Below, in pieces: positions 12,605-24,130 of a stretch of 64,000 nt of DNA. The stretch comes from Dryomyza anilis (lineage: Eukaryota > Arthropoda > Insecta > Diptera > Dryomyzidae): positions 2,880,501 to 2,944,500 of the forward strand of contig OX638130.1 of NCBI GenBank assembly GCA_951804985.1, read 5' to 3'. The first letter of the stretch is position 1, and each line of letters starts with the position of its first letter. The notes under the pieces are model-generated. The model searched no databases and was not told the origin of the DNA. It worked only from the letters and a program-made list of their open reading frames with translations. The position numbers were made by a program, and so were the translations under genes.

Positions 12605-13000
12605 AAAAAATGTTTAGTGCATGTCTCGATACCCTTTATCAGTTGCCAAAAGTTCATTAAGATCGAAAAGGTATAATCTCAAATTTGACTTTTTTTGGTC
12701 GATTTGGTGTGGAATGGCCCATATATAAAAACTTTTATATTTTTCTGTTATTAGAGTAATACAGTTAATTTAAGTATTTAGTAACATACTAATATTTAGT
12801 TAAATTCTAATATTAGTTGATGTTCTGAGTAAAATATACACAGTATACCACGTCTCGGAGCCTCCAGATGCCTCAAACAATTTTCAAAGAGACTTCGAGA
12901 TTAATATTGGTCTATTCTAAAATTCAATTTCGATCCATGTTCAAAATAATTTAAAACGAAATTCGTTTCATAGATATTGACTCTATTCCGATTTAAATAA

Positions 13001-13540
13001 GTTTATTTTGTATTGAAAAATCGAATTCTAAAACAGCATAAAAAAACGATCGTTTGGTACATGCTATTGAATTCAATAAATTATTTATTTAATCGAAATA
13101 TTGCATTTAATACTATAAAATAATATTAACAAATATTGAATTCTATTAAATACACAGCCCTACAAACAAAATTATCCGCGATTTAAGTATGATTTTCCGA
13201 TGGACGTCAAGATTCTTATCACTACCTCATAATCAGTATTGAGATTGCCTCAACTTTTAGAGTTATTACGTAAAACAAATATAAATAAATAATATAAATA
13301 TTTATTAAATAAAGAATACTGTATATGTTTGCAATAATTAATAGGTACACCATAAAATTAATATTTTGTGTTCGACTGGTCATAACTTTGGTCAAATCAA
13401 TCCGAATTTCATGTGGTTTATTTGAAAATATTAGCTGAAGTATTCTCAATGGAATACAACAGAAAACTCAAATTTGTAAAAAGTTAAAGACCAACAGTTA
13501 GACCATAAAGACGAGAATTGCCATATATTTGTAATACCTA
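13001..13540. other. AT-rich DNA, no gene seen
   Basis: Contains TATTGAATTC-type and ACTATAAAATAATATTA words that recur at 14.1-14.4 kb. A 75-codon minus-strand ORF is unsupported. Confidence 0.4.
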
Positions 13541-13763
13541 CACCCAGAAAAAAATTCCCTCAAATCCCATTAAAATTGGTCAATAGGACAATTATTGATA
13601 TTATTGTATACTACAAAAAATAAAAATTTTCATATAAACTCAATGGCAATGTCATGGTATTTTCTAGTAATTAATGGTATTTTCCGATTAAAATAATAAT
13701 TTATCCTATTGAATATTTTTAATAGTAAAAAACTATTATTTATATAGTATTTTTTTCTGGGTG
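13541..13763. mobile_element. 223-bp MITE with CACCCAGAAAAAAAT inverted ends
   Basis: The left end CACCCAGAAAAAAAT (13,541-13,555) and right end ATTTTTTTCTGGGTG (13,749-13,763) are perfect inverted copies over 15 bp. TA flanks each side (13,539-13,540 and 13,764-13,765), as expected for a TA duplication. The AT-rich interior has no ORF. Confidence 0.78.
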
Positions 13764-14044
13764 TAATAACTCAAAAACTTGAGGCAATCTGAAAAACTGA
13801 GTATGAGGGTCCATTGGAAAGTCACGCAAAGATCGTGGATAAATACAAAAGGCCTCCATTTGTTGTCTAGTGTAATTTTGAATTTTTTCGGGCATTTCTG
13901 AAATTCACTTTCGAACGAAATATCAATATTTGACAGCAAAAATTCGAACTGAAGTCGACTTTAACATATGGAATTGGTTCGAAAACATTAATTTCATATT
14001 AATTAATCAAATTTTGTGGCAAGAAACAGCAATATTCATTGAAT
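13764..14044. other. Unique DNA
   Basis: Nothing recognised. A 67-codon minus-strand ORF here has no supporting evidence. Confidence 0.35.
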
Positions 14045-14500
14045 TGAAATTTTAATTCGATTTCAAAGTTGGAAAATTCTGAAATACTCTAATTGTTTTT
14101 GCTATTTAAAATATGAACGGAATAATCATTTTTTTTTTAATGAGTAAATACCATGAAATACTATAAAATAATATTAAAATATAAAGAATACTACAAAAAT
14201 AATTTTGAATTACTCGTTCGAACTAAAATTTGAATACGATTTCAAAGTTGGAAAAAGTTAGAATAGTCTAATAGTTATTGTTATTTAAATTGTAAATAGA
14301 ATAATTTATTCTTTTAATGGGTAAATACGATTAAATACTATAAAATAATAATAAAATATAAACAATACGATAAATATAGTTTTGAGTTTAAATTGAATTG
14401 ATTCAATGGACGAAATTTGATTGATATATGTTTATTTTATTTCAATAGTTTTGCTATTTAAATTAGTCAATAGGATAATTATTTTTTTGATCGGCATATA
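14045..14500 (+). repeat. ~180-bp direct tandem repeat
   Basis: CGATTTCAAAGTTGGAAAA recurs at about 14,058 and 14,239. It is followed in both units by a CTAAT-GTT-TTATTTAAA segment, an AATAATYATT segment, ATACTATAAAATAATA and a run of AAAATATAAA. A third partial unit (TATTTAAATTAGTCAATAGG) follows at about 14,455. Function unknown. Confidence 0.65.
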
Positions 14501-15994
14501 ATACAAAATACGAATGAAAAATACAGACTTTTTAAAACTTTTGATCATGTTGAAGTTGCTGTAATGATGAAGTTTCGATCAGACTTCTAGTATTTAATAA
14601 CAAAAAGGAATTGTATTCGTTTCATAGAATTTCAATCCGTAGAGATTGAATTCGTGGGAAATATGTTAAATTTTTATTTAACTATCGAATTCTGGAACAA
14701 TCGATACATTAATGTTGTATGGTATTAAATTAATCACTTATATGACATTTTTATGCTTGTATTATATAAAAATATTAATTTTTCAAATGTTTTTTAAATT
14801 TTATATTATTTATTGTAATTTTTAAATGAACTTTTTTCATTGTTTCCTCTCTTTATTATTTTATTATATACAATTTTTTTTTAATTGCAACTCAATAATT
14901 TTGTGCAGCATAAATTGATAATTTTATAATTTAATAATATTTCAAATTAACTCTTAGATGGTATGGCTTTCAATCAGCTGAATTCTTCACTTTTTGCCAT
15001 CTTTCAACACAAAATATTAGCAAATATTGCTGTGCCTCCAGCATCCATAAAATGTTAGGACTTGGGACGATGTTTTGTAGTTGGATTTTTTCTATTTTTA
15101 CAGTATTTTTTTTGTTATAACAAACAGCGCATGCGCAACATTTGCGTAATTTGACAGGTTTTGGCAACGCATCCTAATTGCAAAACATGTGATTTGCCAA
15201 ACTCTGGAAACAAGTTGCAGTGTTGGATGCTGCAGCCAGTTCGTCAGACTGGCAGGCAACCAGAGAGACAAGACAACCAGGCAGTTGGCACAATTCCAGC
15301 GGCACGCAATTCCACCAGACGAGGCCACACAGAGCTACATAACAGCCGCCTGCTTTTTTCTGTTTAAATTTTTTTCTTAAGCCACGTTAATTCGGTCGTA
15401 AAATATTTATTGTTATTATTATTATTTAGGCTATAAAATGACAACATTTTTTTTGATTTTGTATTTTGATTTACAATTTCAAAAAACGGTGGCAGTAATT
15501 TTACGACTTTTAGGTTTTACATTTTGGGTTTTATTTATTTTTACTTCTTTGTTTTTTTTTTTTGGTAATTTTTTTTGTATACATTTTTATTTTTATTTTT
15601 TAATTTTTATATCAAACACCTCTGCAGCTTATAGCTACATAGGCCTCAGCTGCCTGATGCGCGCACTGATTAGCGTGGCTAATGAAGCGATAAAAACACC
15701 GTTGTTATGTTTTAATTAAGCCAAACATAAAAACGCTTAAATTAGCTTAATGAGATTTTACGCGGGCGGACATAAGCCTGACAACAAGTTTAGGCACATG
15801 AAAAAAAAAATTAATATGTTAAATATTTTCTAGATTCAATTTTGTGGGTTGCACTTTTTTAGATTTCAGATGCACTTCCGGTCAGTTTTCAAACAAAAGA
15901 CCTTGAAAAAACCTTGATTTAAAAATAGACTTAATTTTTTATTTTAATTCTTTAACATTAATATTTTTATTTATTTCCTATATTTTATTTTATG
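14501..15994. other. Unique DNA with two G+C-richer islands
   Basis: The islands 15,120-15,360 (CAG/CCAG-rich, with TGACAGG and GGCAACGC words) and 15,620-15,800 (GCGCGC, GCTAAT, TTAATTAAG) stand out from the AT-rich surroundings. They could be conserved non-coding elements or untranslated exons. ORFs open on both strands in the first island, and none shows codon-usage or splice support. Confidence 0.3.
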
Positions 15995-17558
15995 TTTTAT
16001 ATTTTTATATTTTTATATTTTTATATTTTTATATTTTTATATTTTTATATTTTTATATTTTTATATTTTTATATTTTTATATTTTTATATTTTTATATTT
16101 TTATATTTTTATATTTTTATATTTTTATATTTTTATATTTTTATATTTTTATATTTTTATATTTTTATATTTTTATATTTTTATATTTTTATATTTTTAT
16201 ATTTTTATATTTTTATATTTTTATATTTTTATATTTTTATATTTTTATATTTTTATATTTTTATATTTTTATATTTTTATATTTTTATATTTTTATATTT
16301 TTATATTTTTATATTTTTATATTTTTATATTTTTATATTTTTATATTTTTATATTTTTATATTTTTATATTTTTATATTTTTATATTTTTATATTTTTAT
16401 ATTTTTATATTTTTATATTTTTATATTTTTATATTTTTATATTTTTATATTTTTATATTTTTATATTTTTATATTTTTATATTTTTATATTTTTATATTT
16501 TTATATTTTTATATTTTTATATTTTTATATTTTTATATTTTTATATTTTTATATTTTTATATTTTTATATTTTTATATTTTTATATTTTTATATTTTTAT
16601 ATTTTTATATTTTTATATTTTTATATTTTTATATTTTTATATTTTTATATTTTTATATTTTTATATTTTTATATTTTTATATTTTTATATTTTTATATTT
16701 TTATATTTTTATATTTTTATATTTTTATATTTTTATATTTTTATATTTTTATATTTTTATATTTTTATATTTTTATATTTTTATATTTTTATATTTTTAT
16801 ATTTTTATATTTTTATATTTTTATATTTTTATATTTTTATATTTTTATATTTTTATATTTTTATATTTTTATATTTTTATATTTTTATATTTTTATATTT
16901 TTATATTTTTATATTTTTATATTTTTATATTTTTATATTTTTATATTTTTATATTTTTATATTTTTATATTTTTATATTTTTATATTTTTATATTTTTAT
17001 ATTTTTATATTTTTATATTTTTATATTTTTATATTTTTATATTTTTATATTTTTATATTTTTATATTTTTATATTTTTATATTTTTATATTTTTATATTT
17101 TTATATTTTTATATTTTTATATTTTTATATTTTTATATTTTTATATTTTTATATTTTTATATTTTTATATTTTTATATTTTTATATTTTTATATTTTTAT
17201 ATTTTTATATTTTTATATTTTTATATTTTTATATTTTTATATTTTTATATTTTTATATTTTTATATTTTTATATTTTTATATTTTTATATTTTTATATTT
17301 TTATATTTTTATATTTTTATATTTTTATATTTTTATATTTTTATATTTTTATATTTTTATATTTTTATATTTTTATATTTTTATATTTTTATATTTTTAT
17401 ATTTTTATATTTTTATATTTTTATATTTTTATATTTTTATATTTTTATATTTTTATATTTTTATATTTTTATATTTTTATATTTTTATATTTTTATATTT
17501 TTATATTTTTATATTTTTATATTTTTATATTTTTATATTTTTATATTTTTATATTTTT
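15995..17558. repeat. 8-bp satellite array (ATATTTTT)n, about 195 copies
   Basis: About 1,565 bp of the 8-mer ATATTTTT with no substitution that I can find between the ends. Because 24 bp = 3 units without a stop, a 532-codon ORF reading (FLYFYIFI)n passes through; it is an artefact. The purity implies very recent expansion or homogenisation, or assembly collapse/extension of a long-read repeat. Confidence 0.98.
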
Positions 17559-18754
17559 TATCTATAACAATTTTCAATTTAAATATTTAATGCTTCATTG
17601 TGTGCTAATTTTATTTTTTAAAATATTTTGTGTTGGCATCCGGAAGCTTCAATTCTTCTAGTGCCTTCAATGCATCAATTGAATTACAAATTATTGACGT
17701 CTACTTTTAAAGCCATACTGCGCACCTCTTGAATTCCCTCGAGCTTTTCAAAGCTGCATAAAACACAAAGCGGTCACATAACATTTTTTTATTTGCACTT
17801 GAAGTGAGGTTACTTTTGTGAAATAATGTAATATCTACGAATCGTGATGTAAACCAACGTAACATGCTACCAAAAGAATCAAGTTGAAAGACTTGGGAAT
17901 ACGAAAAGTTTATTATCATTTATTTTTATATATTTTTATAGTTTAATTTTTTATTATTTGATATCATATTTTATCAACGATATAATTTTTTTATGTCATG
18001 ATTAAAATTAAAATTTAGAATATTTCACAAAATCACAGTTTTCATCGAAATAAAAATGGTTTAGTTTTGATTTTTTAATTCGAAAATGCCTTCATTATTA
18101 TGATTCATCAATTTAATGCATTAAAAATAAAAACATAAAAATCTTTGATAGACTTTTGCATGGGACATATATCTCATAAATGGCCTCTGCTACTTATTAA
18201 AATCATTTTCTTGCACATTAACTGCTTCCTCATCAAAAACTAGCATCATCTTCAACCATATCTCTACAACGAATACTATGAGTGATGAACCAACATCATT
18301 ATCGCAAATAACAACAGCATGATCAGCGCCAACAACGTAAACATTCAAAATTATATGTTGGCCATAAAAATTGATTTATTCCATAGTTGATTATATTGTT
18401 GGCTCATTTCTGCCATTGTGTTTTTTTATCGATATACTGAAGATGCAATTTCTTCACGAAAAGCATCATCAATATTTATCTTTCATTTTCATGCTGATTG
18501 AAAAATGTTTTAAGTTAAGTAAAAACTGCAACGTTAATGCGACAATTGGTATAATCAATTTGACTGAAATTGTAGAGACGAACATATGTGGTGATGAATT
18601 GTGAAAGATTCAAAATTTGTGCAATTCAATTATTGTTTATTTGGATTTTCTTTATTTTTTACTATTTAAAGTATTATGAAATATGAGGGCTCGTATGCAG
18701 GGGCGTAAAAATACAAAGGGTCTATAAAACAAATAGATTTAGCAAACTTTGCAT
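17559..18754. other. AT-rich unique DNA, no gene supported
   Basis: A short less-AT-rich part (17,640-17,900) carries a 70-codon minus-strand ORF and 18,371-18,604 a 77-codon plus-strand ORF. Neither has a recognisable family or splice context. Confidence 0.4.
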
Positions 18755-19015
18755 TTATAGTGAAAATATAAATATAAATATAATTTTTAATTTGAATATA
18801 AGTTTTTCGTGAAAATGTGAATTCTTAGTGAAAAATTTAAATTATAGTAAAAAAATTAATTTTTAATGATAAATTAAATTTTTTGTGAAAACTTAAATTT
18901 TAAAGTAAAATTTTAGTTTTTAGAAGAAAAAAAAATTGTAAAAAATTTAATTTTTAGTGAAAATTGGAATTTTTAGTGAAAATTTTAATTTTTAGTGAAA
19001 ATAGAATTTCGATTT
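18755..19015 (-). repeat. 19-bp palindromic minisatellite, locus 2, highly degenerate
   Basis: Recurring TTTTTAGTGAAAA / TTAGTGAAAAATTTAA words, with spacing near 19 bp, match the reverse-complement orientation of the minisatellite at 5.1 kb. It is heavily decayed. Confidence 0.7.
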
Positions 19016-19635
19016 CACTAACTCCGCTTCTGTCATAAAACATTTTGCTACTGTTTGCGCCGCTGCATCTTTTTCTTTACATTTCTTCTATTTATTTTTT
19101 TTATTATTTTTATGCATATTATTTTTTATGTCTTTCGTAATTTAATTTTCATCTGACATAATCGCTTCAGCTACATTGTTTTTGCTACAAATCGCTTTTC
19201 GCGTGACATTTGAAATTCAATTTTACTGCCACAATTTTCTGACATTTGTTGCGACACTTTATTGTGTAGTATTGTGGGTAAATAGTGAATGGGAACAAAT
19301 AATTTTGTGTCATCAATATTTTTTGTATATAAAAAAATAATCTTTGCAAATAAGTTGCATGACATGAATAAAAAAAAAAATTATGATTTTAATAAAAAAA
19401 ATATGATTTTTTGTATTAACAATAAAAAAAATATATAAATATAGAAAATATTTATATATTTTTTTATTGTTGTTATATTAGGCACACAAATATAAAAAAA
19501 GACTACGAATTTACAAAATGTTCTTAAGCAAAAGGTATTGCATATTTTTAGGCATGTTTACAAAATAAATGCAGCGTCTATGTTAAGTACCTCTGTTATC
19601 GATACCTGTTAACAGATTATTATGTTAGGAAAAGT
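19016..19635. other. AT-rich unique DNA
   Basis: A-rich tracts around 19,370-19,500 and a possible 64-codon minus-strand ORF at 19,171-19,365. Nothing here can be supported as a gene. Confidence 0.4.
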
Positions 19636-21235
19636 CATTGCATACTTTTAGTTGCCATGGATAATTCTTCAGTACCCTATAACAAATATTTGACATGTAA
19701 TTTATAAACCTCCAGAGCCAACATTTTCGGCAGGTTCAAAACAGTTTAGAAATATATTTTCTAATGATTATAAGCAGACAAAATGGCTGCTTGTATCAAA
19801 AGCTGTATCCCCGGACAACATTTTTTGACAAAGGCGGAGTTTGCAAGGGCTGTCTGTTTTGCTCACGATCCCAACATATGCCGGGAATGTGCGTTTAAAA
19901 AATCATAAATTAGATAATCTGACATACGTTACCTACAAACTTCAATTTATTTGTGTATTGGGAGACATTTTGTATCGAGATTCAAGAACATTTTTTGGCA
20001 AGCTCAAGTTAGTTTTGAAGCAGACAAAGGCTAATTTATGCCGAGTATCTACCGGAAAAACTCCTGAAAAATGACTAACCCAAGTGTAAACGTTGGCAGG
20101 CTTAAAATAGTTTTGAAACATATTTTCGGAAGATTTTCAACCGACAAAGGCGTAATTTCTATCAAAAGATGTATGCTTTCTGTCCGTTCCCAAAATATGC
20201 CGGGAATCTGCCTTTAGAAATTCGTAAAATTTGATAATTTTCCATACGCTGCCAACAAACTTCCATTAATCTGTGTTTTTGCGGAAATAATCCTAAAAAA
20301 ATTACAAACATTTGGTGTCGAGATCCAAAGACAAAATTTTGGCAGACTGAAGGCAGTTTAGAAACATATTTTCGAAAGATTTAAAGGCCGAATTTGTATC
20401 AAATACTGCTTTGATCATGTATGTTTATTCCCCGTAACAAAAATATGCTGGGAAACCCTTTAAAAATTCATAATAATAATAATAATAGTTTGGCGCTACA
20501 GTCCTGTATAGAACTTCGGCCGAGCTCTCTCACCATTTGAGCTGTGCGTGTTATATTTGTACTCAAAGTGGTGTGTCCTACAGTTTATTGCCGAATCCGA
20601 ACGGCGGGTGAGAGCATTTCATAGGCAATGTTTTACTCTCGTAGGTTTGCCATTTACTGCCGAGAGGTAGCGCGGTATAGAAAAATGTTTCTATGAAAAG
20701 ATGTTGTAAGCCGCAGTCCGGGCTTGAACCGGGGACCTTTTGGCTCGCAGTCCAACGCACTAACCACTCAGCTACCGCGGCTAAAAATTCATATAATTCT
20801 ATAATCTGCCATACGCTTCCTACAAACTTCCATCCAACGGTGTATTTGCAGGAAACATTCCTGAAAAATAACAGAAATTTTGTGTCAAGATCCCAAGACA
20901 AAATTTGACAAGTTAATGCCGGAATTTGTATCAAAAGCCGTATGTTTTCAGGCCGTTCCAAAATGCTGCCTTTAAAATTTAATAAAATTTGATAACCTGC
21001 CCTACGATTCCATCCATTTATCCTTGTTTTTGTCGGAAATATTCCTGAAAAATGACAGAAATTACGTTTCAGGATTTTTTTGAAAGATTCTAAACACACA
21101 GAAGCGGAGTTTGTATCAAAGTTTCAAATGTTCTGACTCCAAATATGAAGGAAATACGCTACCAAATACCATTTATGTGCTACAAAAATTCCACAAATGT
21201 TTCCACGGATAACAGAAACTAATTTTTCAAAATTT
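19636..21235 (+). repeat. Complex satellite, degenerate long-unit tandem array
   Basis: Several units carry the same ordered landmarks: AGTTT-GAAACATATTTTC, CAAAGGC-GAATTTGTATCAAA, CGTTCCCAAAATATGCCGGGAA, ATACGCTGCCAACAAACTTCC, and AATATTCCTGAAAAATGACAG. Spacing between equivalent landmarks is roughly 170-320 bp once the SINE insertion is removed. Diverged units in opposite orientation lie at 3.3-3.9 kb. The 173-codon minus-strand ORF at 20,578-21,099 crosses both satellite and SINE and is not a gene. Confidence 0.75.
20473..20782 (-). mobile_element. tRNA-derived SINE, full length, copy B, with 11-bp target-site duplication
   Basis: This is the same element as copy A, with A box, B box, ~225-nt body and (ATT)n tail. 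It is flanked by perfect 11-bp direct repeats AAAAATTCATA at 20,462-20,472 and 20,783-20,793, the signature of LINE-machinery retrotransposition. It interrupts one unit of the surrounding satellite, so it is younger than that array. Confidence 0.92.
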
Positions 21236-22639
21236 CTTTATTGTTTGAGTTAAAAATTTTCTATATTCCTCAGTATTATTTGTTTTTTTTTTTATTCAAA
21301 TTTGTTCAGTGCCTTTTTTGAATATTTCTTCTGCCTCTATTACTTCACTACTTAAAGCAAGTTCCTTTAGAAGTTTTAGCTAAAAAAAATGTAAATGCAT
21401 TTGGTGTTCTTAACGTCAAAGCACCCTCACAAAGAAATAAGAGAAAACCCCATAAAATGATGTTGCCCACAAAGATAGAGCACATAAAGCACTCACCCTC
21501 TGTCTTACTCATTCTTAGTAGATTACTTCAGCCTTTGACAGATTTTTGTCCCATTCTTTTGCTGATTTTATGCTGTTTTTTTTCTGAAAGTGCAAAAATT
21601 TCTTAAGTCAAACAAAAAAGAAATCATGATCCTTAAGACACAGAGTAAAATCATATGAAAAAAATAAAGGAAGCCTTTCAAAGCGTCAGAAGTTATACAG
21701 TGAAGCTTCCACTACCCTCTAGAAATTGCACCCCATGCAGACAGGAAAACCCCAACCATTAATTTTTATTATAACCCGCCTGCTTTGTCGGTATGTCGCC
21801 AATTAAGCCGATATAAAAATAACCGCAAGGCATAGATTTCTCATTAACGCCTGTGCGGGTGACACACCAAGTGATTTTGTAGAAGATTTTTATTTTGTAT
21901 TTAAGCTGAATTTTATTGCAGGCAGCATATGTATCAAGGGAGTGAGGGAGGTATTTCTCAGTATGTAAAATGCACCCCTTATATATTTTGAACTTCAAGG
22001 CAATAAAGAGTTTGTGCAAATATTTAAGTTAACTTCATTGCAAGAAGTATTTGTTTTACAGCTAAAGTGAAAATTAGTTAGGGTATTAATGCAATATAAG
22101 CAGCAGACAATGTAATAAGAACCCCCATATTTCCACATAATTGAATCACATATTATTTGCAAAGCCCTACAAAAAGCGCAATAAGTTTTAAATTTTTTCA
22201 ATATACCCTACATATTATTTACAATATTATGTCCAATATATTTTCATTATTAACCCCAACGTATTTTCTATATTTTCCCCAATATATTAAAGTTTTTGCA
22301 AAGCCCTACAAGCTGGCAAAAAAAAATCTTGTTACATAGTTGTCTCCCATTTTTCTTAATTGGTCATGTCATACAACCCCATATTTTTGTATCATTCTTA
22401 ATACTTCAAATATTTTGACAGCTAACAAATTTTTTACACAAATCAATGACAGCGAAACAGTCTACAACATGCACTATAATAGCTGTAATATACCCCAAGT
22501 CCGTCTTTACTGGACACGCAATCCTACACGCAAAACAACCAGTTTTCTAATTTACGAAATGATTTCATGTAAATTTGATTCTACTAAAAAGGATAAAGAG
22601 AATTAAAAGAGAATTATAAAAACACTAATTGCTGATACC
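21236..22639. other. Unique AT-rich DNA, no gene supported
   Basis: TTTGCAAAGCCCTACAA occurs twice (22,156 and 22,295) within a weakly repetitive CAATATA-rich stretch. Short ORFs (21,759-22,019 minus; 22,340-22,606 plus) have no family or splice support. Confidence 0.4.
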
Positions 22640-24130
22640 ATTTTTTAAATTTCTACGATATACGTTTTCATTCTTTATAATTTTTCTCAGACCTTACAAA
22701 ACCCATTTGTCGTAAATGTTCGTAATTATGTTAAGAGGTTTGTGTGTCACTTTCTTGAGTGATATTCATAAAATTTATAGCGTATTTTTACGAAAGAGTA
22801 TTCTTACTATATACAAATTTTACGTGTTCCACATTCTCGAAAGATTTTCGTAAAATATACGAATTTTAATCATAGATATATTACGAATGTTAATATATCA
22901 AGACACTTTCTCGAAATATTTGTGAAAAATTTATGAATATTACTCGATATTTAATGCGTTACTTCACAAATGATTATTTCTTACTATATACGTTTTTATG
23001 CGTAAAAAAACATGGTTCACTTGACGTAAATTTATTATTATGTACGAGCAATTTCATGTAACACTTTATTGAATGATTTTCGTAAAATGTTTGAATATTG
23101 CGTAATTTTACGAAAGGTTATTTTAAAGTACACAATTGATCGTAAATCGTGAATCACGTGAAATATACGTATACTGTGTAACTTTACGAAATCTTATTTT
23201 TGCTAAAATAATAAAATATACGAATTTTAATCGAATTTTATGAATGTTGTTTTCTACTGTATATGATTTTTGTATGTGCACGTGATATTTATGCAAAATA
23301 CACGAATATTAATTGTTAATGCTTTACTATACCAAACTTTATCTTACCATATATAAATTTTTACATGTCCCAGTTTTTCGAATGAATATTTTATACGATA
23401 ATTTACTTGTACTACGTAGGAACTATTTCGAGGACCACGTAAAAGGTACGTATACTTCGTAACTTTACGAATGCTTATTCTTAAAATACTCAATATTTCA
23501 TATGATTCTCGATATGTATATACGAATAGTGAGTAAATTTAGGAAACCTATTCTTACTACAATGTACAAAAGATTCGAAGGGTTCTTGTTAAATATACGA
23601 AAATTCACGAAATCCTATTCCCACTACTAAAGGGTTTTCCAACAGGGACGCTACAAATGTAGAGCGACAGGGACAGCAAACGACGCATATATTTCTTGCC
23701 GCTCTTTTGACATTTCTCTTCAGTAAGGTTTGCCATTTCATGATGGAAAGATATACGAATTCGAATTTCGGTAGTACATTTTAATAATTTCGACTCGTTA
23801 TTGGCTCGTATATCTTTCCATCATGAAATCGCAAACCTTACTGAAGAGAAATGTCAAAAGAACGGTAGCGTCCCTGTTGAAAAACCCTTGAAAAAAACTT
23901 TTGTAGCGCTCTTATTAAAAACCCTTTATGTACGAAAGACTCAACTGATTCACCTAAAATATACAAATATTGCGTTAATTTATGAAATCATATTCTTATT
24001 AGAATGTATGAAAGATTTTCGTAGAAGTACCAATTTTCACTTGTTCCATGTTCTCGAATGATTTAAAATACATTTTCGTAAACATATACCCTAATTTTAC
24101 GACTTTTTCACGTGTATTACTTTCTCAATT
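22640..24130. repeat. Old degenerate array of TACGAA / TTCGTAAAAT words
   Basis: Words such as TTCGTAAAATATACGAAT, AATTTTACGAAA and TTATTCTTACTATATAC recur every few tens of bases on both sides of the fold-back element at 23.6-23.9 kb. The words are themselves partly palindromic (TTCGTAAAA.TTTTACGAA). Period is irregular, roughly 60-80 bp. No coding potential. Confidence 0.6.
23630..23889. mobile_element. Fold-back (long inverted repeat) element
   Basis: The left arm starts AAGGGTTTTCCAACAGGGAC and continues through GACATTTCTCTTCAGTAAGG to AAAGATATACGA. The right arm is its inverted copy, ending GTCCCTGTTGAAAAACCCTT at 23,889. The unpaired centre is about 50 bp. The left arm has about 45 extra bases next to the outer segment. 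It splits the degenerate array, so it is younger. No ORF for a transposase is present. Confidence 0.78.

Larger units (their letters stand above)
11351..12721. mobile_element. Non-autonomous DNA transposon with 26-bp perfect terminal inverted repeats
   Basis: The left end (11,351-11,376, starting TGGGCCATTCCACACC) and right end (12,696-12,721) are perfect inverted copies over 26 bp. TA flanks both sides, compatible with a TA duplication. No transposase ORF is present. The interior is the element's own left (about 440 bp) and right (about 115 bp) arms, split by a mini-me-like element. Perfect TIRs suggest modest age. The superfamily is not identified; a TA target would fit Tc1/mariner-like or similar elements. 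Confidence 0.82.
10945..13000. repeat. ~400-bp tandem duplication, second unit split by a TIR element
   Basis: Unit 1 (about 10,945-11,285) and unit 2 (about 11,288-11,350 plus 12,722-12,960) share TTTCAAGTTTAA, GTTCTGAGTAAAA, CACAGTATACCACGT-like and AGAGACTTCGAGATT segments in the same order. The 1,371-bp TIR element sits within unit 2, so unit 1 shows what the locus looked like before the insertion. Confidence 0.65.

Noticed and set aside
12217..12657. Overlapping ORFs on both strands with RQTD / VCLS repeats
   Set aside because: They translate the (GTCY)n microsatellite of a mini-me-like element.
15992..17590. 532-codon ORF
   Set aside because: A translation of the ATATTTTT array only; period 8 residues, no start context, no codon bias beyond the repeat.
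20578..21099. 173-codon minus-strand ORF
   Set aside because: Runs from satellite into a SINE; a chimera of two repeats.
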